A stretch of DNA of 64,000 nucleotides from Bisporella sp. PMI_857 (Eukaryota; Ascomycota; Leotiomycetes; Helotiales; Helotiaceae): positions 84,908 to 148,907 of the forward strand of contig JAJSPD010000098.1 of NCBI GenBank assembly GCA_021307315.1, written 5' to 3'. The notes under the pieces are model-generated. The model did not search any database. It saw only the letters and a list, made by a program, of their open reading frames with translations, and was not told the origin of the DNA. Both the position numbers and the translations under genes were made by a program. This document shows, piece after piece, positions 1 through 11,394 of this stretch. Each line of letters begins with the position of its first letter. The first letter of the stretch is position 1.

Positions 1-1585
1 GAGCGTTTGCAGCAAGGCTCCTGTCGCGGCGTCCCAGAGCCGCACCGTCTCGTCGTCAGATCCAGACACGATCTGCTTGCCGTCGGGGGAGAAGGCTACT
101 GACGTGACCGAGCTCGGGTGGCCCTCGAACGTTTGCCCCTCGAGCGTTTGCCCCTCGAGCGTTTGCAGCAGGGCTCCTGTCGCGGCGTCCCAGAGCCGCA
201 CCGTCTCGTTGTAAGATCCAGACACGATCTGCTTGCCGCCGGGGGAGAAAGCTACTGACGTGACCGAGCTCGAGTGGCTTTCGAGCGTTTGCCCCTCGAG
301 CGTTTGCAGCAGGGCTCCTGTCGCGGCGTCCCAAAGCCGCACCGTCTCGTCGTGAGATCCAGACACGACCTGCTTGCCGTCGGGGGAGAAAGCTACTGAA
401 TAGACCAAGCTCGAGTGGCCTTCGAGCGTCTGCAGCAGGGCTCCTGTCGCGGCGTCCCAGAGCCGCACTGTTTCGTCGTGAGATCCAGACACGACCTGTT
501 TGCCGTCGGGGGAGAAAGCTACTGACGAGACCGAGCTCGAGTGGCCCTCGAGCGTTTGCAGCAAGGCTCCTGTCGCGTGTCCCAGAGCCGCACCGTCTCG
601 TCGTCAGATCCAGACACAACCTGCTTGCCGCCGGGGGAGAAAGCTACTGACGTGACCGAGCTCGAGTGGCTTTCGAGCGTTTGCCCCTCGAGCGTTTGCA
701 GCAGGGCTCCTGTCGCGGCGTCCCAGAGCCGCACCGTCTCGTCGTGAGATCCAGACACGACTTGCTTACCGTCGGGGGAGAAGGCTACTGAATAGACCAA
801 TCTCGAGTGGCCCTCGAGCGTTTGCAGCAAGGCTCCTGTCGCGGCGTCCCAGAGCCGCACTGTTTCGTTGTAAGATCCAGACACGACCTGCTTGCCATCG
901 GGGGAAAAGGCTACTGACGTGACCGAGCTCGAGTGGCCCTCGAGCGTTTGCAGCAGGGCTCCTGTCGCGGCGTCCCAGAGCCGCACTGTCTCGTCGTAAG
1001 ATCCAGACACGACTTGCTTACCGTCGGGGGGAAAGGCTACTGACGTCACCGAGCTCGAGTGGCCCTCGAGCGTTTGCAGCAGGGCTCCTGTCGCGGCGTC
1101 CCAGAGCCGCACTGTCTCGTCGTAAGATCCAGACACGACCTGTTTGCCGTCGGGGGAGAAGGCTACTGACGTGACCGAGCTCGAGTGGCCTTCGAGCGTT
1201 TGCAGCAGGGCTCCTGTCGCGGCGTCCCAGAGCCGCACTGTCTCGTCGTAAGATCCAGACACGACCTGTTTGCCGTCGGGGGAGAAAGCTACTGAATAGA
1301 CCGAGCTCGAGTGGCCTTCGAGCGTTTGCAGCAGGGCTCCTGTCGCGGCGTCCCAGAGCCGCACCGTCTCGTCGTAAGATCCAGACACGATCTGCTTGCC
1401 GTCGGGAGAAAAGGCTACTGACGTGACCGAGCTCGAGTGGCCCTCGAGTGTCTGCAGCAGGGCTCCTGTCGCGGCGTCCCAGAGCCGCACTGTTTCGTCG
1501 TAAGATCCAGACACGACCTGTTTGCCGTCGGGGGAAAAGGCTACTGAATTGACCCAGCTCGAATGGCCCTCGAGCGTCTGGAGCA
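1..1585 (-). repeat. Near-identical 126-bp WD40 tandem array
   Basis: About 12 units of 126 bp (42 aa: LLQTLEGHSSSVTSVAFSPD, then GKQVVSGSYDETVRLWDAATGA) run from the NACHT linker to the left edge and presumably beyond. Units differ at only a few sites, mostly codons in the H-S-x-x-V-x-S stretch and the Y/H/D/N before ETVRLWD. These are the surface positions known to diversify in HNWD proteins. Two units carry extra copies of a 15-bp sub-repeat encoding LEGQT (one extra near 272-300 and again near 664-692; two extra near 121-166). The unit near 571-600 has the frameshift. Near-identity between units is the known mark of concerted evolution and repeat-number change in this family. Confidence 0.95.
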
Positions 1586-4080
1586 GCGCATTCCAGTATG
1601 CTTGCACTTTTGGTTTCTGCAAAATCCAATCTGGGATACACTTCTCAAATGCTACCCGAACAAGGCTTTTCTCTGGGCTAAAGACTAGTGCTGAACAATA
1701 CGATTGAAGGGGCGCTTGTTCAATGACTGATCGGTTGTATACGACGAACCGCCTCGCATCATGTATAAACGCATGTAAATCGTGACTTTCGTCGGCCTAA
1801 TCATATTAGAGCTTTCACTAGTAACATTCTGTAAGTCGTAATATGACTTACTATAAGCCAATTCTCGAGATTTGTAATCATTACAATGCCATCTGGTAGG
1901 CTTTTCATTAAGCTGAGCGCCTCCAGCCAGTACAGAAAGCTCCGGCATAGAAAACTATAAACTGAGCCACCGTCCTGGAGGGTCCTGATTTTGTTCTTTG
2001 AAGTATGGCAATCGAGGAGATGACTAATCCAGTACTGACAAGAGTATCGTGCGGCGGCGAGTGGATCTGGATCGGGCTGCTTGACTTGGTCGATAGAGAT
2101 TCCGGGAGTTCTGAGACTATAGACATCACGCTTTAGTGTCCTGGACATAACTTGAAGCGACCGCGAAAAGATAGCGTAGTTTATGTCGTTTATCCCAGAA
2201 GGAAAGATATCGTTAGATGCTTCTTTGATCAAAAATTCCTTGGCAGACTGATGGACAAAAGAGATAGTACGTTCTCGAAGCGTTAAAAAAGAGCCACAAA
2301 GTCCTATAATCTCTGCAAGAGCCTTGTAATTACTAGAACTTCGTGGAGGCATATCGACAAAAGAAGGCAGCTCGTCCAACGTAATAGGCCGGTAGACGAT
2401 TGAGACGACGGCGAGTATACTATTGCAGCGCTTAGCAGCTCTTGAAATACTGATCTGCTCCATCATCCGCATATAAACGGCATCGAGTCCAGGCGGAAAC
2501 GCTGACAACATTTCTTCAACTTCCCATCCTGAGATACCGGCGAGTTCTTGGCAAACTAAGGCAACCCAGAGGAAAGTGCCATTTGCGTTTGCCGACAAGT
2601 AGCTTTGAACAGCACCCCGCGCATTATTGTCGTATTCATTTTGCGTTGCTAAAGAATCTACTTTAGACTGGATATACGTATTGACGGCCGCGGAGACGGA
2701 TTTTTCGTTAAGCTCTAGATGCAAGCTGGCTTTCTGGGTCGTTTTATTGAGACTTTTCTCGATGCTCGGCCAGTTGCGACTAGAGACAATCCACTTGATG
2801 CGAGGAGATATAGACGAAGTCTGTACGATGAGGTCCAACAATTTCGGTAAGTCTACTACGCATTCGTCGAGCGCGTCGACGATAAAGCACATACTATTCA
2901 GTTTCGAGTTTTGTAGAATGTTGGCAAAGATTTCGCATAAAGCAACCCAGGCATTTGCATCCTCAAAGAGCGCTTTGCCGGCTTGTTCATACTTTTTCTG
3001 TATATGTGAAATAAGAGATGGCTGTTTATCGACAAGTAGATAGATCAGACCTCGTAGCACGGCCGTGGCGTTGTTAATTCGAGAGTCAGTCGCCTGACAG
3101 AAGAAGTATGATAGAAGAGTCGATTTCGGTATAGACTTTTTCAGCTCGTTGATAATGCCGCAGAGCAACATCGTTTTGCCCTTGCCAGGATCTCCTTTGA
3201 CCCATAGCAGCCAAGTCTGCGGGTTGTTACGCCATTGTTGGAAATCGGAGGTTTCTAGGGCCCAATGATATGAGCTCTCTAGCAAGCCACCCTTAGTGTC
3301 CTCAATACGCGTCTTGTCATCGCGGGGATCGCTGAGGCGTAGGTCTTGGAGGCACTTGTTAAACTTGTCGATTTCCTTTTCGAGCCGTTTGAATGCATTC
3401 GCCATCCCTTCGCCATAACGGAGGGGCATTTGGACGTCAAAAATACCGAGTAACGAGTACGCTTTGTCTTCTTCGACTTTAGTCTGGCGGGGTTGAATCC
3501 ATGAAAATCGCTCCTTATCGCTAAACTGCGACAAATAAGCTCCTTGAAGCGCCGACTTAGGGATGCCTGTGATCTCGTGAATTTGCTGATCTAGAGAACT
3601 CTTACTACCAATTCGCTTGGATTCCCGGCAGAAGAATTCAACTGATGTCGGAGCAATAAGCTCTTGGAGGGTCCAGCCTCGAGTGAACCATCTGCATTTC
3701 CGAAATGCCGATTCCCAGCCTTGGTCATGAGTGTTGGCGGCAGTGCTCGACACATCTGACAGATAGACGTAGCACTTGGTCGACGTGCGGTACCAACGAA
3801 ACATAGAGTTGATAGCTTCTGCAAGCTCAGCGCTGCTCGATTTGTCGATGCAGCAGGTGTCTACCCAAAAGTACTGCAAGCCATCACGCTTAGCCTGTTC
3901 TGCGCAAAACCGTATCTTCTCGTAACCAGCCTTCTTCGTGCCGGTTCCGTTCTGCAGATCTTCAAAGGCGACCTCCTCCCCTTCCCATGTGTGCGATAGT
4001 ATAGCATATTCGGGTATATCGGTCTCAAAGAACTCGGTCAGGCTGAACTCGCCATCGCCGTTGTAGTGTAACAGACGCAT
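519..4080 (-). CDS. HET-NACHT-WD40 (HNWD-type) NLR, frameshifted in the WD40 array
   Basis: STAND receptor of the Podospora HET-E/HET-D type, expected to sense non-self with its WD40 propeller and trigger incompatibility or defence death through the HET domain. I start it at the ATG at 4080 (MRLLHYNGDGEFSL), the usual family start; a longer ORF begins 41 codons upstream. HET domain: about residues 25-200 (YAILSHTW, VDTCCID, RGWTLQELIAP). NACHT: P-loop GDPGKGKT at about 296-303, Walker B FIVDALDEC near 400. A 55-nt phase-0 intron (1797-1851; GTAAGT...CTAAT...TAG) joins exon 1 (4080-1852) to exon 2 (1796-519). Splicing restores the linker (PDWILQKPKVQAYWNALLQ) that a stop at 1801 would otherwise cut. 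Eight 42-aa WD40 units follow. A one-base loss near 577 then shifts frame and ends the protein at 519 (about 1168 aa), although WD40-like DNA continues to position 1. Confidence 0.9.
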
Positions 4081-6098
4081 TATTCGACTAGGTTCGAGTA
4101 TCGCAAGAGAAAGGGTCTCAGTCGTTATTGAGCCGTCGGGTTGGCATAGATGAGAAGGTATTTGAAGATTTAAGGAGAGTTGCCAGGCCGAGGGCGCACT
4201 CAATGGGATCGTCGTGCATTACTGTAAGCGTGCAAGTCCTGCTAATCGCTTGACCTCGCCGCAGGAATTCTGGAAGTCATAGTTAGCATAGGATATTCGA
4301 AATCTACGCTCGAGATTGAGGCATGATTTGTTCTTGTCGCTGAGGGGGGAGGCTAGAGGAACAGGAAAATGGACAGAAATCTAGGACCAGAATCTACCTT
4401 TGATCAGTGTCCGAGCTTCTGTTTCTGGCATTTTTCAGACGCTCTAATCTTACACTTTAGGTAGGATTTACTTTCAACCCAGCGCTTACTTGCGTCACCG
4501 GATGCGGGGAAGAGCGGGTAGACTGCTGCAAGGTCGGCGATCGGAGTCTAGGATATGATTGGGGGTACTAACCGGCGCTCTGACATTGCTTGAATTTGAG
4601 CACATGGGCGCCACAAAGGCTGGCGATGACTTCTCAGTAGTCCTGAAGGACTCATAGATTTGCACAAGGATGGTTAATCGATTTCGCTAACGGTGAAAGC
4701 TTGGTTAAGCCATGAAATAAGGCTCTCTGCAACCAGGCGCGACGACGATGATGCGAACATAATTTTCTAGGTAGCCGAGTCAGGAGTGTTCAGGAGTTGT
4801 CACAGCATATGACTGATGCAAAACTTTGGAAACGTTCGATGTTTACGCCGAGTTTGAATTGCTTGAAGTCAAGGTACCTATCATTTTTCTCGGCATGGTG
4901 GGTTTCTCGCTACGCAGGGACGGACTTTACACGTAAAAATATTTAGCATAGCTGTAAATATGATATTCTAGCACGCTAATTTGTAAATACTTAGCGAGAC
5001 GCTTGGCGTTTCTATCTGCCTCGCCCCTTATTTTCCGGATAAACTCGGAACCTAAGTTTCCATGTGCTTTGAATCTTTGAAGCTCGATAATATATTTTCT
5101 TATTTTAGAGCTTTCGTTTTGGAGTCCCGAGAACTAAATGCAGGCTGGCGGTCGTAATGTAGCAGGGGCAAACAGCGAAAGTGGCTATCGATGCCGTGAA
5201 CGGGAATATCGATGACATAACCAAGACTGCGGTAATTTTCTATTGGAGATTGATTCTCATTCAAGAAATAACTAAGGAACAATGTCTAACTAACTGTAAA
5301 CCCAAATATGTGCGTGGGAGATATTTAACACCCTGAACAACATATTTTTCTCGGCACATAGGGTTTCTCGCTACATAGGGAGGGACGTTATATAAGTTAA
5401 ATTATAAATTTTATTTTAAAGAATTAATCAAATTACAAATTTATATATAAAAAAGTTTATATTAAAATGCTTCAGCTTTTAAAACATATTATAGTTTTAA
5501 AAGCATTTTTATTAAGTGTCACGTGTCACGATCATGGATCATGTGACCTAACGTCTGTCCCTGCGTAACGAGACGCACCCTATAACGAAACGAATTTATA
5601 ACTTACTCTTTGATTTAATTTGAACGCTACAATACTGTACATCTTGCTGACCTGCTGGTGCTCTTGACATTGACCCATACCGCCGAAATAGACTTTTCCT
5701 GAAAATCAAATCACTTGGCCGCCGCTAATGGCGTGTCTTATCAAAACATTAGAGTGTAGAGTGGTGATACGTGATAAGGAAGCCTGTACTATCATGGAGC
5801 ACCTCCTGCTAGGCATACAGGAGGGGATAGGCCCATGATTACTCGGAGGATAGAGGAGCTATCAAGCCGTTATTGGACGAAACACCACCAGTAAAGGCCG
5901 CCATCAGGCAAAGAGCGTGCAAATGTGAAGCTGGTTCCTGCCGTACTATCTTGCATATGGAGATTAAATTTCTCCATTAATGGCTTTTTTCCGTTACTTG
6001 CCTATATAATACATTCGTTTTTTACACCGTAATGCTATTTATATGTTATTAACTCTTTGTATTTCAGTCTTCAATTTAAGACCTTGAAAAGATCAATC
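4081..6098. other. Intergenic spacer with transposon-like termini
   Basis: No convincing gene. Open frames here are short and lack splice-supported extensions. It holds three copies of a roughly 35-bp terminal-repeat-like sequence (4882-4927, 5343-5390, 5549-5585), described separately, and an AT-rich block at 5390-5545. Confidence 0.6.
5357..5585. mobile_element. Candidate AT-rich MITE with about 33-bp imperfect terminal inverted repeats
   Basis: The left arm (TAGGGTTTCTCGCTACATAG and on through GGACGTTA) pairs imperfectly with the right arm (TAACGTCTGTCCCTGCGTAA and on to GCACCCTA). Between them is AT-rich DNA with its own internal inverted repeat (a stretch ending in TTTTAAAA near 5484 against another near 5500). 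It has no coding capacity. The TIR sequence recurs at 4882-4927, 19528-19566 and 27640-27680. Which side of the repeat is the outer end is not certain, so the element could be read differently. Confidence 0.5.
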
Positions 6099-6815
6099 AT
6101 GAATGAATCAACAGTTCATTCTACTAGAGTCAACATTTCCAAATCCAGAAAGCTCAATCCTGTCCAAACAGAATATTGTGAAACTGCTCGTCGAACTTAT
6201 TCAAGAAACCATGATCTAGAGGGAATTTCCAAGCTTCAACACATTTTGATGACCCCTTGGTTGAGAATGAGGACGAAATTACCAGAAGTGGCCTATGCCA
6301 ACTTACTCGCTAGCTTATTCGCTTGGTTGTTACTTACCGGGTTCATTGTTCTTCCCGTGACCATGGGTTCAATCCGAGTGTTGGACAGCGTTGAGGATAC
6401 CAGAGATACAGTGCCGAACACGGTTCAAAATATACCGTTGTTAGTGATTGCAGGAATATGCTGTGTTTGTGGAGCTCTTGGGCTCTTCTGGCTGTCTTGG
6501 GAGAACCAAAGTAACTATATATGGCTCGCAGAACAGATACTCTTGTAAGTGGTAGGTGATTCAGATATGCAATACAGCACTGACAAACTCAGGCCCACAC
6601 TCTTAAATGCCGTTGTCAGTTTTTTCACCGTATTGATTGCCATTTATGTTACTAGTAATGGTTACTGGTCTATTACAGCGATTATAACCGTAATTATTAC
6701 AATATTTGCAATAGTGGTCACTACAACACTGTATTGCATACACAAGGCCTTGGCTATTTCGACGTGGAAAGAGCATAGCATTCTTAATCATGGACCTTTG
6801 CCTGATAGCCAGTAG
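6099..6815 (+). CDS. Small four-TM membrane protein, function unknown
   Basis: Two exons: 6099-6544 and 6593-6815, joined across a 48-nt intron (GTAAGT...CTCAG); 222 aa. The start is the ATG MNESTVHS; the frame upstream has only TTG. After a basic N-terminal third come four hydrophobic segments: about residues 65-85 (LASLFAWLLLTGFIVLPV), 113-133 (LLVIAGICCVCGALGLFWLS), 150-170 (LLNAVVSFFTVLIAIYV) and 175-200 (SITAIITVIITIFAIVVTTT). Segments come in pairs with short loops and the tail is short and polar. I do not recognise the family. Isolated between repeat-rich spacers. Confidence 0.75.
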
Positions 6816-7417
6816 AAACTAGGAATTTACTCTAATCTAATTAATCTTAGTCTCCTTACGCTGGAGAGGTGTTTTGAACACTTCATCCCTGTCCGATCAA
6901 AGTAAGTAACGTTATATTCCTCTTTGGAACAGTAACACTCGAAACGGGCTATAAAATTACGGGTCCCCCTTTTTACAGTACAGACGTACGCTTTACCTCT
7001 TTCAATAAGGCATAGTAACTTACAAGGGTGAGCGGTCACTTATTATAATATTATCGCTTTTTAGCCACTTTACTTAATATAACTTAATACAGTACACCAA
7101 ATTTCAGCTAGGATAGGATGTCGGCGTCAACAGAGGCTTGTCAATTCGACTATGCAGTTCCGTGTCGTATTGTACAGACACCATGATGACGTGGCCGTGA
7201 TCCACTGGAGTGCAGTCCCGCGGGATTGCATAAGGTTGCATTGAATTCGATATGATTTGACGAAGTTTAGTTCCTAGAATACATACTGCATATGCACGTA
7301 ACCCTCAACGCCATATTAAATTGAACCATACTCTCCAATACAGAACCACAAGCACTCGAACTGTCAATCCGACTTGTTATCCTTGGCTGGAAGAATCCGT
7401 CTTTCTATATTTTCGTC
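6816..7417. other. Intergenic, nothing recognised
   Basis: AT-rich spacer and presumed promoter of the plus-strand gene at 7418. No repeat or coding signal seen. Confidence 0.5.
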
Positions 7418-8485
7418 ATGACTTCAGCTTGGGTGCCACATGGACACATTCGAGATGAAGATCTTGAAGAGAGCTATCAAAATGCTAGAGCCGCAGTAAA
7501 TTCATCCGGAAATTCTCGAGACCCAAAAGAGTACCATTCCATACACTTGATGGAGGATCTTTGCAATCTATCCTGGTTCCCAAGACCCCATTACAAGACT
7601 AATTCTCAGTTTCCCCCATCAGACACGAAAGGCCCAAATAAAGCATGTGATCTAGCCACTCAGTATGTTGACGACATCCACAAATGGCATCTATTCTTTT
7701 TTCACGAGGGGAAGCGGGCCAAGAATTCTTCTGAGTCAAAGATCCGGGCTCTTGAAAACCAAGCACAAGGTTATTGCAAAGAATTCATCGAGTCACACGA
7801 AGATGTGAGCCTCGTGTACGCCAACACTTTTGTGGGTGGATATGTGCGATTCTGGTCCTTTACCCGAGGTGATTCGAAACTACGAGGTTTCTGGAACGGC
7901 GACGAGAAGGACCACTTCGAGCACTACAGGGATGTTGGGTTAGACGAGCATTTCCATGACATCCAGCGCGCACTCGACGGCATAAAGTCAATGCCAGTCA
8001 GCGCCCTTCGTCGAGGGCAGGACCACTCTCAAATCGGCGTGTCATCCTTTTCACTAAAGGTCCCGACCACTTACTCTGTCCCAATGCAGCCAGCAAGCTC
8101 TGACGTGCCCACAACTTTAAGGGGATACCAAGTCAATTACTCTGCCCCAGTAAACCTGGCAAGCTCTAGCCTGGCTACAACTCCGACTCCAGTAGCGTTC
8201 GATACCTCAATAAGCTCAGCGCCGGTTGCCCTGCGAGACGAGGATTATGTCGACGTCACTTTGGTGCAATATGGCCGCGATATATCACATCACGTGTACA
8301 GATTTCAGACGCCGCGTGGGCCAGTAGAAAAGTTAGGGAGCGAATTTGATGTTTCGACTGATCCACGGGGAAACCAGTGTATGGTGTATTACGGCAAGCT
8401 ATCTGGAACTTATTTCTGGACAACGAGTTTGGACCCAGAGAGTGAACATGTAAGAATCGACACAAAAAAGAAGAGACACATATAG
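7418..8485 (+). CDS. Orphan 355-aa protein, single exon
   Basis: Uninterrupted ORF from ATG (MTSAWVPHGHIRDEDLEE) to TAG. The N-terminal two thirds is rich in aromatic and charged residues (HKWHLFFFHEGK, YVRFWSFTRGDSKLRGFWNG) and looks globular. Residues 200-275 are Ser/Thr/Pro-rich with an imperfect internal duplication: residues near 213-225 (VPTTYSVPMQPAS) and near 236-250 (VNYSAPVNLASS). The C-terminal 80 residues look folded again (YVDVTLVQYGRDISHHVYRF) and end in a basic KKKRHI. No motif I recognise and no signal peptide. Length, codon regularity and the clean start support a real gene. Confidence 0.7.
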   Translation: MTSAWVPHGHIRDEDLEESYQNARAAVNSSGNSRDPKEYHSIHLMEDLCNLSWFPRPHYKTNSQFPPSDTKGPNKACDLATQYVDDIHKWHLFFFHEGKRAKNSSESKIRALENQAQGYCKEFIESHEDVSLVYANTFVGGYVRFWSFTRGDSKLRGFWNGDEKDHFEHYRDVGLDEHFHDIQRALDGIKSMPVSALRRGQDHSQIGVSSFSLKVPTTYSVPMQPASSDVPTTLRGYQVNYSAPVNLASSSLATTPTPVAFDTSISSAPVALRDEDYVDVTLVQYGRDISHHVYRFQTPRGPVEKLGSEFDVSTDPRGNQCMVYYGKLSGTYFWTTSLDPESEHVRIDTKKKRHI

Positions 8486-8580
8486 AGCGTGTAAAGTCCC
8501 TTGGAGATACGCGGAATTTTTCAATTTATTTATAATGTTCTCGTGTTATTGCAAAAATTGTTTTGAAGTATTTAATCTGT

Positions 8581-10770
8581 TTATTCTAACTTTATCATCT
8601 TGTATTTTGCTGTTGATATATTGATCTCCTGATACATTGGCTCCCATAATTCAATCTCGTCATAATCTCGTGAAAACCACCATGCAATAGAATTCTAGAA
8701 TTATCAGAAGAGTTGCAAACGGATAAGATAGAGATTTACCTGGTTTGGCAAGTGAAAAGAGACTAATTTAGACTGGTCCATAAGTACAATCTCGGGAGGG
8801 TTTGCGTCGGCAATATGCACAAATATGCCGTCCACGTAATAGCCCGATGCTCGTTTTGAAAAGCGGAAAGTAATGCCAGAAAAAGTGCCTTCACGTTTAT
8901 TGTAGACCTCCGAAACCAAGGACCGTTGGCAGTCCCACTGACCAAGAACGTCAACACTCCCATTATAATGATCGATTGACACTCCCATGTACCGATGTCC
9001 TCTTTGACAAACCCGAACGCCTTTAACTTGATCTAACTGGCTGTTTGAGAAATAGATGCCGGTCATCATGTCTTGACGAATATCTGGTCTGTGGCGAGGA
9101 AAAGGAATTCTTGGAAGGTTTTTCGTGCAAAATTGATGCCGTGTTTTGGTGCCCTGGGTAATGCCAATATTTGCAATTCTACCGCAACGCCTTATTACGA
9201 GTGCATCGAAAAATATGCCGAGAATATTAGAATCCTGTGTAAGAGGAACCCATGCATACTGGCACTCTGTAATTGTAGGCTGAGGGAGACAGGGCCCAAA
9301 GACGCAGGAACGGGCGAAGTTTGTTGTGACCTGATAACGTTCAGTAAGTGCCACAGAAATTTAATTAAGTGATACTTGCTAGAATGCTTGGTTCATTTTC
9401 AACCATGACATGATGGGCTGGGATCCGAAGCCATATAGACACGATACGCTCTTTTGGTTCCATATAGAAATGTATCGGGCAGCCTTGACACAACCCAATC
9501 CGCCTCTGAGCCTGACCATGAGCTACCATTCCCGTCACACCATGACCATTACAATACATCGTTAAGCATGAAATGCCACCAGTACTATCAATGAGTGGTA
9601 AATACTCGCATAATCGCCATCCAGGGAAGTTGCGAACCTGGGAACAAGTGGCAACCGTGTCAATAATATAGTGATGGTGCGCACTAGTAAAGTGCAAAAG
9701 TTTATCCCACATTACTCGAGAAGCTACTTCCAGTGCTACCTCTTTTTCCTCGAGACCGATTCGGATGTACTTGAGATTCTGTCTTTCATTAACAATTGAC
9801 GAAGCGCTACATACAAAACTTACGTCATGTAACACATGCAGTTCCGAGATATCATTGCCATACATTATACCTGTCCAGCCATTCGTAGGACTCCCGAGCC
9901 ACGCAGATGCCGAACCATCAGTATAAAGGATACTGAGTGCACGAAGTCCATAACGCCCAATTGTGAACTTAAGTCCCTTAAACTCCGTTGTACGAACCGG
10001 CATCCCTTCAGTTTTATTGAAAGCAATCGAAGATATGTACTGCTCATTAAATACCGATCTTTCACGCACCCAGAGTGAATTGACGATATTATTGCGCTCG
10101 ACAACAGTTCGACGTAAACACTGGGCAGAATCGAGAAGTAGTGTCTTTTTGGCCGTGAAAAGAGAAGAAGTAAGACTCGGCTGGAAATATGTTGATATTA
10201 TAGATCGGATCTCGGGAGGAAGCTGCACGAAAAGTTTTAAGGCAATGGCGGAATCTTGCACACTACTCAAATCTTGTGTATCAATAACCGTTAAATCCAT
10301 CAAAGTTCTGTGTTCATCAACGAGCACGTCTCCAACATTGAAAAGCGGGTATATAGACTGCGCAAGTTCGTAGATGGATAAAGCAGAGGGCTTCGACTTG
10401 TTCAGCAACTTCCAACAAGGCTGATGCACAAAATGGACGATTTCCCCTTCTTCGCACTTTTGGCATTCGGATTCGAGGCAGAATTTTATCGATAATTTGG
10501 CTGACTTGAATTCTAGGGAAAAGGTTTCAGGGTTTCTAAAATCTGTCTTCGCCGTAATTATTCGTGAATTCTCTGCGTAAGGCTTGCAGACTGAACAGAG
10601 TCACCAATCAGACAATCATCAACAATAAGCAGGAGCTTACATGCAAGTACCTCATATTCCCAAGCTTCATGCTCTCGAGTCTCAGTGTGTGAATCATATT
10701 CGAGCTCTGGCAGACGCATGCGGCAGAGTGCACAATGGGTGCTCGATTTCAAATGTAATCGATTGGGCAT
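8581..10770 (-). CDS. F-box-like protein with N-terminal Cys-rich zinc module, 681 aa
   Basis: Four exons on the minus strand: 10770-10641, 10590-9380, 9330-8740 and 8694-8581. Introns: 50 nt (GTAAGC...TTCAG), 49 nt GC-AG (GCAAGTATC...TTATCAG) and 45 nt (GTAAAT...TTCTAG). All phases close exactly to 681 codons. The N-terminus has C13-A-L-C16, then C86-Q-K-C89, H96/H99 and C102 (HQPCWKLL), a probable zinc-binding module as in fungal F-box proteins of this layout. An F-box-like LPPEIRSIISTYF lies near 167-180. The middle has an IGRYGLRAL / WLGSPTNGWTG stretch; the end has AWWFSRDYDE. Known F-box proteins recruit substrates to SCF ubiquitin ligases; that role here is inferred. The third exon is only reachable through a GC donor. 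Confidence 0.8.
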
Positions 10771-11394
10771 ATTTACTCTCCGGAGGGGTCTCTCAGTGAG
10801 CTTCGATGTGCCAAATGTTCTGCGATCGATGGGCAATTAAAGAAGGTATTTGGCCAGGGAGTGGTATTGCCCAATATTGCTAGCATGAGGCTCCGCAAAC
10901 GGATCGTGCACGGGCCTCTATACGACCCTGTAATATGACACATGAGCGCACCAAAAAAAAAAGCAGAGTCATCACATCAAATTATCCCCGATACAGTATG
11001 ATCATCAGTGAGTGCGAGAATATAGAGATTAGCCCTGTCACAGCCCGCATAGGCGGACCACCTCTGCTACATGAGATGAGTTTGAGGTGCTCGTGACAAC
11101 GCCGAGTATTTGGAACGCTCTAGCTTCAATCGGCTGGACCAAATTTTTTTAACTTATGACGTTATTCGGAATGCCGATCTGCTAATAACTTATCTGCACG
11201 TGTATGGAGAAGTCAAATTAACTTACAGCCATGGCGCGATCAAGAATATCAACAACGGATAGACTATCGAAGTCATAAGGAGTTTATCGAACTTGAGGAC
11301 GCAAAGGACTACATTGCGACAAAGTGAAAGATGAAAAGCGAAGTGGTACCACTTGAGGTCAGTGAATATCTTTGAATACTTTTTTTGGACAATA
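10771..11394. other. Intergenic, nothing recognised
   Basis: Promoter side of the F-box-like gene and 3' side of the MADS-like gene. Contains one A-tract near 10953-10963 and no coding signal. Confidence 0.5.

Noticed and set aside
1..1585. Regularly spaced direct repeats that could look like a CRISPR array
   Set aside because: The repeats are contiguous 126-bp coding WD40 units with no unique spacers, in a fungal genome.
56..1641. Long Arg/Pro-rich open frames antisense to, or out of frame with, the WD40 array
   Set aside because: They arise because the 126-bp unit is a multiple of three, so every frame stays open; composition is that of a shadow frame.
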